Source: CAZWUL01 sp964636625
GTDB taxonomy: Bacteria > Atribacterota > Phoenicimicrobiia > Phoenicimicrobiales > Stramentimicrobiaceae
Length of the DNA: 6,589 nucleotides
Direction: 5' to 3'
NCBI GenBank assembly: GCA_964636625.1
Contig: CAZWUL010000059.1
Span: 1 to 6,589 of the forward strand
A model generated the notes under the pieces. It worked only from the letters and a program-made list of their open reading frames with translations, was not told the DNA's origin and did no database searches. Positions 1 through 5,911 of this stretch are shown here, in pieces. The translations under genes were made by a program, and so were the position numbers. The number at the start of each line of letters is the position of its first letter. Position 1 is the stretch's first letter.

Positions 1-755
1 CTGGAGAATTTTTAGGAAGAGGATGGATGTGGGATGACCAGAATCCGCTTATTGGGTCTTTTATTATTAAAGGAGAGAGTATAGGAGAACCCAGGATTTC
101 TTATTATAAAAAGATGAGTACAGTCTGGGGTGAAATTTTTCATCGGGAGCTACGAAGACAGGGAGTAAAATTTAACGGAGAGCTTAGACTTGGTAGGCTA
201 GAAGAAAATATTCCCGTTAAATCAATTTTTTATTCTGAAACATTGGAAAAAATATTAGCTTATATGATGAGGATGAGTGACAATCAAAGTGCTGAGGCTG
301 TCTTTCGAACCCTGGCACTGTCAGATGATATTGTTGAAATTTCTACAATTAGTCATTCAATTACTTCTTTTTCAGATATTATCTTTGAGAAATTATTATT
401 TCAATGGGGAGATGATTATATTATAGTAGATGGCTGCGGACTTTCAGAATATAATCTGATTACCCCTGCCCAGGTTGTAAAGGCAATTACCTATCTATAT
501 GACCAATATGATACAGAAGTTTTAAAATACTTTGCCAATACCAATGAAAGAGGAACTATTCGGCAAAGATTTCCCTTTCAGGTCTGGGGGAAGACTGGAA
601 GTTTGCCATCTGCTTCGGGATTAGCAGGCATTTTCACGACCAAAAGTAATAGGGATGTGGTTTTTTGTTTGATGGAAAATAATTTTACCGGTGAACAGAA
701 CAATCCCAAGACTTTTGAGAACAATATAATAGAATTTATTTACGAGAACTATTGA
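1..755 (+). CDS. dacB: D-alanyl-D-alanine carboxypeptidase/endopeptidase (PBP4, peptidase S13), 5'-truncated by window edge
   Basis: This is the C-terminal part of a penicillin-binding protein 4 type enzyme, which trims or cleaves D-Ala cross-links of peptidoglycan outside the cytoplasmic membrane. The frame is open from base 3 to the TGA at 753-755. The ATG at 27 is internal, because the codons before it read GEFLGRGW and join MWDD to give the GWxWDD block typical of the family. Counting from that Met, the second active-site motif SDN is at residues 84-86, followed by the family's AE; DGCGLS is at 135-140, followed by NLITP; and the KTG motif is at 189-191 (WGKTGSL). The SxxK nucleophile motif and the signal peptide must lie upstream, outside the window. 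The family usually has DGSGLS, so the Cys is unusual. The order SDN, DGxGLS, KTG and the NLITP block separate it from S11 (DacA-type) enzymes. No terminator hairpin is visible after the stop. Confidence 0.93.
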   Translation, partial: GEFLGRGWMWDDQNPLIGSFIIKGESIGEPRISYYKKMSTVWGEIFHRELRRQGVKFNGELRLGRLEENIPVKSIFYSETLEKILAYMMRMSDNQSAEAVFRTLALSDDIVEISTISHSITSFSDIIFEKLLFQWGDDYIIVDGCGLSEYNLITPAQVVKAITYLYDQYDTEVLKYFANTNERGTIRQRFPFQVWGKTGSLPSASGLAGIFTTKSNRDVVFCLMENNFTGEQNNPKTFENNIIEFIYENY

Positions 756-792
756 AAATAAATGGAATTATAGTATTGTTGTTGCAGTTTAT

Positions 793-798
793 TATAAT
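793..798 (+). promoter_or_regulatory. candidate -10 box upstream of the b-heme membrane protein gene
   Basis: A perfect TATAAT lies in the 198-base gap between dacB and the next gene. No good -35 box is found 16-18 bases upstream, so this is a weak call in AT-rich DNA. If it is used, transcription would start near 804-806, exactly at a direct repeat, and leave an untranslated leader of nearly 150 bases. A competing weak candidate is TTGCAT at 898-903, followed 18 bases later by AATTAT. Confidence 0.2.
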
Positions 799-804
799 TA
801 TTTA

Positions 805-823
805 AACAATGTATAACAATGTA
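805..823 (+). repeat. 10-base-period direct repeat, two copies of AACAATGTA
   Basis: AACAATGTA occurs at 805-813 and again at 815-823, separated by one base. The two copies therefore recur on the same face of the helix. They lie directly downstream of the TATAAT at 793-798, where a repressor site would overlap the transcription start. The repeat is seen directly; a regulatory role is only inferred, and a chance duplication in AT-rich DNA is possible. Confidence 0.5.
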
Positions 824-953
824 GTACTGATGAATTTAATTAAAACTATTTTATATTTCCCGTTTTTCTGTTAACATAATGAAAAGCTCAGGTAAGATTG
901 CATGACTAGTAAAACTTTTTAAATTATTTTAATTTATGTAAAAGGAGTTTATC

Positions 954-1571
954 ATGTCTAAAGATTATATTCTGGAAAGTGGGAATGCAATGCTTCGCAC
1001 CCTGGTTTATGCAGTGATTTTACTTCTTTATTTAATTCCAGTGTTAGTAGTTTTTTTACACGGATTTGATGATTTTTTTGAATTTTTTCGTCGAATAGCA
1101 GGATTAATTGGAATTATATCTTTATTTTTTGCTATTATACTGAGCTCTCTGGTAAAACAGAGCAAAGTAATATTTGGAGCGACTTACCTCAAAGTTCACC
1201 ACCTTTTTTCTATAACAGGTTTAATACTAGTTACCTTACACCCAATTATTATGGCAATTGACTTCGGCACCTCTAGAATATTTATCCCTAATTTTAGTTC
1301 CTGGAATGCCTTTCTTGCCAATGCTGGTCGGCCTGCTTTATATCTTATTTATATTGCTACTATAGCTGTTATCTTAAGAAAAAACATAAAAAAGTACTGG
1401 AGATTTTTTCATAGTCTGCTTTATCCTGCTTTTATATTTGGAGCGATTCATGGTATGCGCCAGGGAAGTGATTTAAGGAATATTTCTCTCTATACTTTAT
1501 TTGTTATCATGATAACTGCAGTAATTGTCAATTTTATTTATAAAAGATACCAGCTTAATTTTAGAAAATAA
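954..1571 (+). CDS. ferric-reductase-like six-helix membrane protein with two predicted b hemes
   Basis: The 205-residue protein is almost entirely hydrophobic, with about six membrane segments near residues 14-36, 46-66, 82-102, 121-141, 152-167 and 178-196. Two His pairs with the same 13-residue separation, H83/H96 and H153/H166, lie in the third and fifth helices (H82 is an alternative partner). This is the pattern that holds two stacked b hemes in the ferric reductase/NADPH oxidase/MsrQ (YedZ) superfamily. No FAD or NAD(P) domain follows, so it is a stand-alone heme domain that would pass electrons across the membrane between a quinol or flavoprotein and an unknown partner. No MsrP-like molybdenum reductase is next to it, so an MsrQ role is not supported by context. 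The start is fixed by AAGGAG at 942-947, six bases before the ATG. The fold is fairly sure; the substrate is unknown. Confidence 0.8.
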   Translation: MSKDYILESGNAMLRTLVYAVILLLYLIPVLVVFLHGFDDFFEFFRRIAGLIGIISLFFAIILSSLVKQSKVIFGATYLKVHHLFSITGLILVTLHPIIMAIDFGTSRIFIPNFSSWNAFLANAGRPALYLIYIATIAVILRKNIKKYWRFFHSLLYPAFIFGAIHGMRQGSDLRNISLYTLFVIMITAVIVNFIYKRYQLNFRK

Positions 1572-1678
1572 TGACAACCATATATAAATCCTGTTTAATT
1601 AAGGTAGATAAGAAGCAAGTAAAAAGATTTTAATAAATGGTATAGTATTATTTTTGGAAATTAACAAGGGGATTGTAA

Positions 1679-2362
1679 ATGCCGATAAATAACCCTATTT
1701 ATTTACTGCTTATTATTCCAATATTTTTGGGTTGGTTTGCCCAGTGGCGAGTTCGCCAGAGTTATCACAAGTATCTAAAGGTATCTAATAAAATAGGAAT
1801 TAAGGGAGGGGAGGCAGCTAAAAGCCTTCTTTCTTACCATGGGTTAAATATGCCTGTTTTACTGACCAAAAGACCAATGCTGAATTATTATAATCCACAG
1901 GACAAAACATTACACCTTTCTGAACAGATTGCTGAATATAATTCCATTACTTCTATAAGTATTGTTGCCCACGAAGTAGAGCACGCTGTTCAGGATAAAC
2001 AGGGCTGTAAATTTATGGTCCTGCGGAATAAAATGGCACAATCTTTAGCATTTATGGGTCAATTTAGTCCCCTGATTTTTATGTGGGGGATATTTTTCAG
2101 GAATGCACTTTTTATATACCTGGGTATCATCCTGTTGTTCGGGATGGTTATTTTTGCTTTAATATCATTACCAATTGAGTTGAATGCCAGTAAAAAAGCT
2201 TTACAGACACTTAAAAAAATAAATATTGCAGATGAAGAAGAAATTGAAATGGTTGCTACTGTATTACGTCATGCTGCCTTGACTTATTTTATTGGAGCAG
2301 GACAAAGAATAGCAACTTTTTTATTTATAGTTATGCTACTATATATAGCACACCAAATATAG
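1679..2362 (+). CDS. YugP-family membrane zinc metallopeptidase
   Basis: The 227-residue protein matches the Bacillus YugP family (putative neutral zinc metallopeptidase, Zn_peptidase_2) in length and motif order. It has an N-terminal membrane segment (about residues 6-22), a YNPQDKTLHLSE block at 71-82, a zinc-binding HExxH at 98-102 (HEVEH, followed by AVQ), two hydrophobic segments at about 128-164, an LPIELNAS block at 164-171 whose Glu167 may be a third metal ligand, and a final membrane helix at about 203-225. The family normally reads HEVGH and has Asp-His before the YxP block; here the sequence is HEVEH and LNYYNP. The HExxH ligands themselves are intact, so activity is plausible. The substrates of this family are unknown. 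AAGGGG at 1666-1671 lies seven bases before the ATG. The gene is 107 bases from the previous one and 162 from nrdJ, with no evidence of co-transcription. Confidence 0.88.
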   Translation: MPINNPIYLLLIIPIFLGWFAQWRVRQSYHKYLKVSNKIGIKGGEAAKSLLSYHGLNMPVLLTKRPMLNYYNPQDKTLHLSEQIAEYNSITSISIVAHEVEHAVQDKQGCKFMVLRNKMAQSLAFMGQFSPLIFMWGIFFRNALFIYLGIILLFGMVIFALISLPIELNASKKALQTLKKINIADEEEIEMVATVLRHAALTYFIGAGQRIATFLFIVMLLYIAHQI

Positions 2363-2418
2363 TAAATTATCAGGAATACAATTATAAATTTAAAACAAAG
2401 ATATTTTTCCAAAAAGCC

Positions 2419-2447
2419 TTTAATAGTGAATTTAGATATAGTAAAAT
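2419..2447 (+). promoter_or_regulatory. weak candidate promoter for nrdJ
   Basis: TTTAAT at 2419-2424 and TAAAAT at 2442-2447 are separated by 17 bases and lie about 77 bases before the nrdJ start. The boxes match the vegetative consensus at three and five positions. The whole gap 2363-2524 is very AT-rich, so chance matches are expected. No clear NrdR box pair and no cobalamin riboswitch were recognised in this gap. Confidence 0.2.
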
Positions 2448-2524
2448 AAATTAAACAAAATACTCTCAAAATATTTCTACAATAATTAAGAAACAGATAG
2501 GGAAATCAAAAAGAAAGGATACCA

Positions 2525-4864
2525 ATGATAAAAGTCATAAAGCGCAATAATACTGTTCAGTACTTTGACCAGAATAAGATTATAAATGCTATTACTCAGG
2601 CTATGCGAGAAACAATCAAGGGAGTAGATCAAGACCTAGCTTACTCCATTGCCCAAAAAATTGAAAAAGATTTAAAGGAATATCGAGATAATGTAACAGT
2701 TTCCGATATCCAGGAACGGGTTGAAACAGAGCTAATGAATAGTGAGAGAAAGGATGTTGCGAAATCTTATATTCTATATCGGGAACAGCGTGATAAGTTA
2801 AGAGAAATTTCCTCAAAAAATCACAAACTTTTAACAGACGAATTTATCAGTAAATATAAGCATCTTCCTAACCCATTTCCTACTCAGTTAGGTCAGTTTG
2901 TATATTATCGGACTTATTCCAGATGGCTTCCTCTGGAAAAAAGGAGAGAATACTGGTGGGAAACAGTAAGAAGAGCGGTTGAATTTAATTGTAACCTGGT
3001 GATGACCAGTCAGAGTGAAGCAGAAAAACTTTATGATAATATTTTTCATCTCAGACAATTTTTGGCAGGGAGAACACTCTGGACCGGAGGGAGTGAAGTT
3101 AGTTCCAAATACCCTATGGCAAACTTCAATTGCAGTTTTACAGTACTGGATAAATTTAGTATTTTCAAGGAGTTATTTTACCTATTAATGATTGGTTCCG
3201 GAGTAGGTGTGAGGGTTCTAAAATCTGATGTGAAAAAATTGCCCAAAGTAAGAACAAATATTAAAATCATTCACGAAGCATATTCCCCTGTTCCCAGGGA
3301 GAAAAGAGAAGATTTAACCAGTATTTTTTTTGAAAAAGAGACTGCTCATATTGTAGTAGGAGATAGCAAAGAAGGTTGGGTACAATCTTTAGACTATTAT
3401 ATGAGTATTATATCTAATAAGGAATTCCGGGAAATTAACACAGTTATCTTTAATTATAATAATGTCAGGCCTAAAGGGGAAAAACTAAAAACATTTGGGG
3501 GTACTGCTTCTGGCTATGAAAGTTTGAAAAAAATGTTCACCAAGATTGATAAGGTTGTGAAAAATGAATGTTTTGGTATTTTTAAAAAATTAAGACCTGT
3601 TGATTGTATGGATATTGCTAACATTATTGGACAAAATGTGGTAGTTGGTGGTGTTAGGAGAACCAGTGAGGTAATACTATTTGATAGGGATGATCAGGAT
3701 ATTTTAAATGCCAAAAATAGTCTATATGAACAAATTGACGGTAAATGGGTGAAGAATGAAGAGATTGATTTTAGAGAGATGAGCAATAATAGTATTTTTT
3801 ATACCTCTAAACCTTCCAGAGAACAGCTTTCCTGGCATGTTAAGCAGATGAGATATAGCGGAGAACCGGGTTTTATGAATGCTGAAGCAGCTGCTAAAAG
3901 AAGACCTAATTTAGAAGGTGCAAACCCTTGTATGGAAGTTTTATTAGACAGGGAACAGATGTGCAATCTAACTACTGTGAATGTTATGAGGTTTGTCAGT
4001 GATGGAAAATTAGCTGAAAAAGACTTATTTGAAGCACAACGCCTTTCTGTTCGGGCAGCTTTTAGAATGACTTTCCTGGATTTAGAGTTGGATCAATGGG
4101 ACATTAAACATAAAAGAGATAGATTAGTCGGTTGCGGTTTGTCCGGATGGCAAGATATGGTGAACGCTACTGGTATCTCTCCAGAAGAACAATCTAAATT
4201 AAGAAAGAAATTAAGAGATATTGCCCGCAAGGAAGCTGAATCTTATGCTCAAAAATTGGGTGTTAACCCTCCTATTTTAGTTACCACGGTTAAACCGGAT
4301 GGTAATATAGTCCAATTGCCATCTGTCTCAAGCGGTGTTCATTATTCCCATGCACCATATTATATCAGGAGGGTTCGGATTAATGCTTCTGATCCGTTGC
4401 TTAAAGTTTGCGAGGAACTAGGATATGATATAAGACCGGAGAACGGACAAACTGAAGAAAACTGTCGGACAAAAGTTATTTCTTTCCCATGTAGCGCTCC
4501 GGAAGGAAAAACAAAAAATGATGTTTCAGCTATAGAGCAACTAGAAAATTATCGGGCTTTTCAAAAAGAATATACAGATCACAATACCTCAATAACTGTT
4601 CATGTAAGAAACAATGAATGGGAAGAAGTTGAGGAGTGGCTATGGAATAATTGGGACGATATTGTTGCAGTCAGCTTTGTATCACTAGATGATAGTTTCT
4701 ATGCTCAAATGCCTTATGAAGCGATCAGCAAAAAGGAATATGAAAAGAGAGTAAAGGAAATGGTACATTTTATTCCTTCTCTTATTTCAAAATATGAAAA
4801 AGATGAAATGGTAATTGATCCGGGAGATGAATCTTGCTCGAACGGTGTTTGCCCGATTAGATGA
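2525..4864 (+). CDS. nrdJ: adenosylcobalamin-dependent (class II) ribonucleoside-triphosphate reductase
   Basis: This cytoplasmic enzyme reduces ribonucleotides to deoxyribonucleotides with a cobalamin-generated thiyl radical and needs no oxygen. The 779-residue protein begins with an ATP-cone allosteric domain (about residues 1-95, starting IKVIKRN). The alpha/beta-barrel domain that follows resembles the monomeric Lactobacillus-type RTPR, with a YYRTYSRW block at 127-134. The substrate-reducing cysteine pair is C203 (NFNCSF) and C480. The radical cysteine is C469 within N467-P-C-M-E471, and the C469-C480 spacing of 11 equals that of the characterised enzyme (C408/C419, from memory). The C-terminal redox pair C771/C776 forms CxxxxC in the tail CSNGVCPIR. 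All key residues are present, so the protein should be active. The Shine-Dalgarno AAAGGA at 2514-2519 lies five bases before the ATG. A terminator follows the stop. The ATP-cone suggests ATP/dATP control of overall activity. Confidence 0.96.
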   Translation: MIKVIKRNNTVQYFDQNKIINAITQAMRETIKGVDQDLAYSIAQKIEKDLKEYRDNVTVSDIQERVETELMNSERKDVAKSYILYREQRDKLREISSKNHKLLTDEFISKYKHLPNPFPTQLGQFVYYRTYSRWLPLEKRREYWWETVRRAVEFNCNLVMTSQSEAEKLYDNIFHLRQFLAGRTLWTGGSEVSSKYPMANFNCSFTVLDKFSIFKELFYLLMIGSGVGVRVLKSDVKKLPKVRTNIKIIHEAYSPVPREKREDLTSIFFEKETAHIVVGDSKEGWVQSLDYYMSIISNKEFREINTVIFNYNNVRPKGEKLKTFGGTASGYESLKKMFTKIDKVVKNECFGIFKKLRPVDCMDIANIIGQNVVVGGVRRTSEVILFDRDDQDILNAKNSLYEQIDGKWVKNEEIDFREMSNNSIFYTSKPSREQLSWHVKQMRYSGEPGFMNAEAAAKRRPNLEGANPCMEVLLDREQMCNLTTVNVMRFVSDGKLAEKDLFEAQRLSVRAAFRMTFLDLELDQWDIKHKRDRLVGCGLSGWQDMVNATGISPEEQSKLRKKLRDIARKEAESYAQKLGVNPPILVTTVKPDGNIVQLPSVSSGVHYSHAPYYIRRVRINASDPLLKVCEELGYDIRPENGQTEENCRTKVISFPCSAPEGKTKNDVSAIEQLENYRAFQKEYTDHNTSITVHVRNNEWEEVEEWLWNNWDDIVAVSFVSLDDSFYAQMPYEAISKKEYEKRVKEMVHFIPSLISKYEKDEMVIDPGDESCSNGVCPIR

Positions 4865-4910
4865 CTATTTAGTAAATTCATTTAACCATGTAAAACCACA
4901 AGAAAAAATC

Positions 4911-4931
4911 AAACCTCTTTTAGAGGTTTTT
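4911..4931 (+). terminator. intrinsic terminator of nrdJ
   Basis: AAACCTCT at 4911-4918 pairs perfectly with AGAGGTTT at 4922-4929 across a three-base TTT loop. The 3' arm runs into a TTTTT tract (4927-4931). It begins 46 bases after the nrdJ stop. The T tract is short, so termination may be incomplete, but position and shape are right. It separates nrdJ from the dodecin gene. Confidence 0.75.
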
Positions 4932-4944
4932 AAAGTCACCCAAT

Positions 4945-4972
4945 TTGCGGGTGCGATATTTCTTTTTACAAT
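4945..4972 (+). promoter_or_regulatory. candidate promoter of the dodecin gene
   Basis: TTGCGG at 4945-4950 and TACAAT at 4967-4972 are 16 bases apart, immediately after the nrdJ terminator and before the dodecin ribosome site. The -10 box matches at five of six positions, the -35 at three. Transcription would start near 4979 and give a leader of about 25 bases. The placement between a terminator and a Shine-Dalgarno site is the main support. Confidence 0.4.
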
Positions 4973-4981
4973 ATGTAAAAA
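4963..4981. repeat. 8-base inverted repeat over the dodecin promoter, possible operator
   Basis: TTTTTACA at 4963-4970 and TGTAAAAA at 4974-4981 are perfect inverted copies around a three-base centre (ATA). The repeat covers the candidate -10 box and the expected transcription start, and ends nine bases before the AGGAGGT ribosome site. A dimeric repressor could bind here, which is an inference. The arms are AT-rich, so chance symmetry cannot be excluded. Confidence 0.45.
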
Positions 4982-5003
4982 AGGAAAAGAGGAGGTCTAA
5001 AAA

Positions 5004-5210
5004 ATGGAAAGTGTGTATAAAATTATTGAAATAGTAGGTACCAGCGAAAAATCATGGGAGGACGCAACAAAAAAAGCCCTGGAGACAGCTTCTAAATCCA
5101 TTCAGGATATCAGGGTAGCAGAAGTTAAAAAGCTTGATATAAAAATCAATGAAGATGGAAGCAAGGTTTTTCGAGTTAGATTAAATGTTTCATTTAAGTA
5201 TAGAGGTTAG
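5004..5210 (+). CDS. dodecin family protein, SecE2-like (calcium dodecin type)
   Basis: The 68-residue protein has the usual dodecin length and layout: a first strand VYKIIEIVGTS (residues 4-14), SWEDA (17-21) starting the single helix, then two strands with conserved AEV (39-41) and VSF (62-64). Dodecins assemble into hollow dodecamers in the cytoplasm. Classical ones store flavins between a Trp just before the AEV block and a Gln in the last strand. Here these positions are V38 and R57. This DIRVAEV/FRVRLNVSF pattern resembles mycobacterial SecE2 (from memory), described as a calcium-binding dodecin, so flavin storage is doubtful. The start is fixed by the strong AGGAGGT at 4990-4996, seven bases before the ATG. 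The gene stands alone between the nrdJ terminator and convergent lspA, probably with its own promoter. Confidence 0.92.
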   Translation: MESVYKIIEIVGTSEKSWEDATKKALETASKSIQDIRVAEVKKLDIKINEDGSKVFRVRLNVSFKYRG

Positions 5211-5267
5211 TTAGACTTTTAACATTATCTAATTGCTTTAACAACATTTAAAGGGGCGAGAACTGGA

Positions 5268-5792
5268 TTAATTTATTCTTGAAATAATAATTAAATCAGT
5301 CTTGCTCCTTTTGTTTGTCAAAAATGCATAGAGCATCAGGATTATTCCAAAAGTGATAGCCATATCGGCTATGTTTAGTATTCCGGTTCGAAGGTTTCCT
5401 ATTCCAAAATTGAGAAAATCTATCACTATACCTCCGTAAATAATTCGGTCAATAAGATTACTCAAACCACCACTTATTATCAGTGAGATTCCTATAGAGG
5501 ATGATTTTGACAGGGATTTTGAAAACAGGTAATACAGGGATAATATAAGCAGTGATATGGCGACTGCTACAGTAAAAATCCAGAACCGCCATTCATCCGG
5601 TAACGATGAGCCCATACCCAGGAAGGCTCCCTCATTATTTGCAAGTTGTATCCTGATTATATCCCCGAACAGAGTAATTACTGAGCCGGACTCTAGTAAT
5701 TGCTTCGCCACAAACTTTGTAAGCTGGTCACAGCCTATAGAAATAAGGGATATCAATAATAATATAAAAAATCTATTAAATTTTCTTTCCAT
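5268..5792 (-). CDS. lspA: prolipoprotein signal peptidase (signal peptidase II)
   Basis: LspA is the membrane aspartic peptidase that removes the signal peptide from diacylglyceryl-modified prolipoproteins. The product has 174 residues, close to the usual 150-170, and four membrane segments. Numbered from the ATG at 5792, the family landmarks are CDQLTK at 21-26, NNEGAFLG at 52-59, SNLIDR at 111-116, VIDF at 123-126 and NIADMAIT at 140-147. The likely catalytic pair is D125 and D143, 18 apart as in characterised enzymes. A TTG directly upstream (5795) would add one residue. The purine run AAGAAGAGA (5809-5801) sits eight bases from the ATG but only five from the TTG, so I prefer the ATG. A polar tail of about 15 residues follows the last helix. 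The gene is convergent with the dodecin gene and has a good promoter of its own. Its substrates are not encoded here. Confidence 0.95.
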   Translation of the reverse strand: MERKFNRFFILLLISLISIGCDQLTKFVAKQLLESGSVITLFGDIIRIQLANNEGAFLGMGSSLPDEWRFWIFTVAVAISLLILSLYYLFSKSLSKSSSIGISLIISGGLSNLIDRIIYGGIVIDFLNFGIGNLRTGILNIADMAITFGIILMLYAFLTNKRSKTDLIIISRIN

Positions 5793-5841
5793 CAAAACTA
5801 TCTCTTCTTGAATATTGACTCAATTGCCGTTTGTTTATACT

Positions 5842-5870
5842 ATCATAGTTTTTAAAATCAGTAAAAACAA
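5842..5870 (-). promoter_or_regulatory. promoter of lspA
   Basis: On the minus strand TTGTTT (complement of 5865-5870) and TATGAT (complement of 5842-5847) are separated by exactly 17 bases. The expected start near 5835 leaves a leader of about 43 bases before the lspA ATG. The boxes match consensus at three and five positions, and the distance to the gene is normal. This suggests lspA is transcribed independently of the upstream PAQR gene, although no clear terminator separates the two. Confidence 0.5.
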
Positions 5871-5911
5871 ATTCTTCAATTAGTTTTTTGGCTATTGGTA
5901 TAACCTGGAAA

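Noticed and set aside
921..935. AAATTA/TAATTT palindrome just before the ribosome site of the b-heme protein gene
   Set aside because: It is six A/T pairs in very AT-rich DNA; symmetry of this kind is expected by chance.
2284..2469. A 61-codon minus-strand open frame antisense to the end of the YugP-like gene
   Set aside because: It covers AT-rich intergenic DNA and the antisense of a real gene, and shows no recognisable motif or ribosome site.
2363..2524. NrdR boxes or a cobalamin riboswitch before nrdJ
   Set aside because: These would be expected candidates for this gene, but I see only a partial match (GATATAGT near 2435-2442) and no paired, correctly spaced boxes; the gap is too short and AT-rich for a cobalamin riboswitch.
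2616..2816. A 66-codon minus-strand frame inside nrdJ
   Set aside because: It lies wholly antisense to the well-supported ATP-cone coding region and has no recognisable protein features.
4815..5000. A 61-codon plus-strand open frame running from inside nrdJ to the dodecin ribosome site
   Set aside because: It overlaps the nrdJ tail, which is conserved and required, passes through the terminator hairpin, has no ribosome site of its own and resembles no family I know.
5236..5253. Weak inverted repeat CTTTAA/TTAAAG between convergent dodecin and lspA, as a bidirectional terminator
   Set aside because: It is only six A/T-rich pairs with a six-base loop and no T tract on either strand; not enough to call a terminator.
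5725..5740. Lipobox-like SIGC at the N-terminus of LspA, suggesting a lipoprotein
   Set aside because: The Cys sits directly before the conserved DQLTK motif in the first membrane helix of LspA, so the resemblance is coincidental.
5557..5811. An 84-codon plus-strand frame antisense to lspA
   Set aside because: It mirrors the lspA coding frame, which has all catalytic motifs; the antisense translation resembles no known protein.
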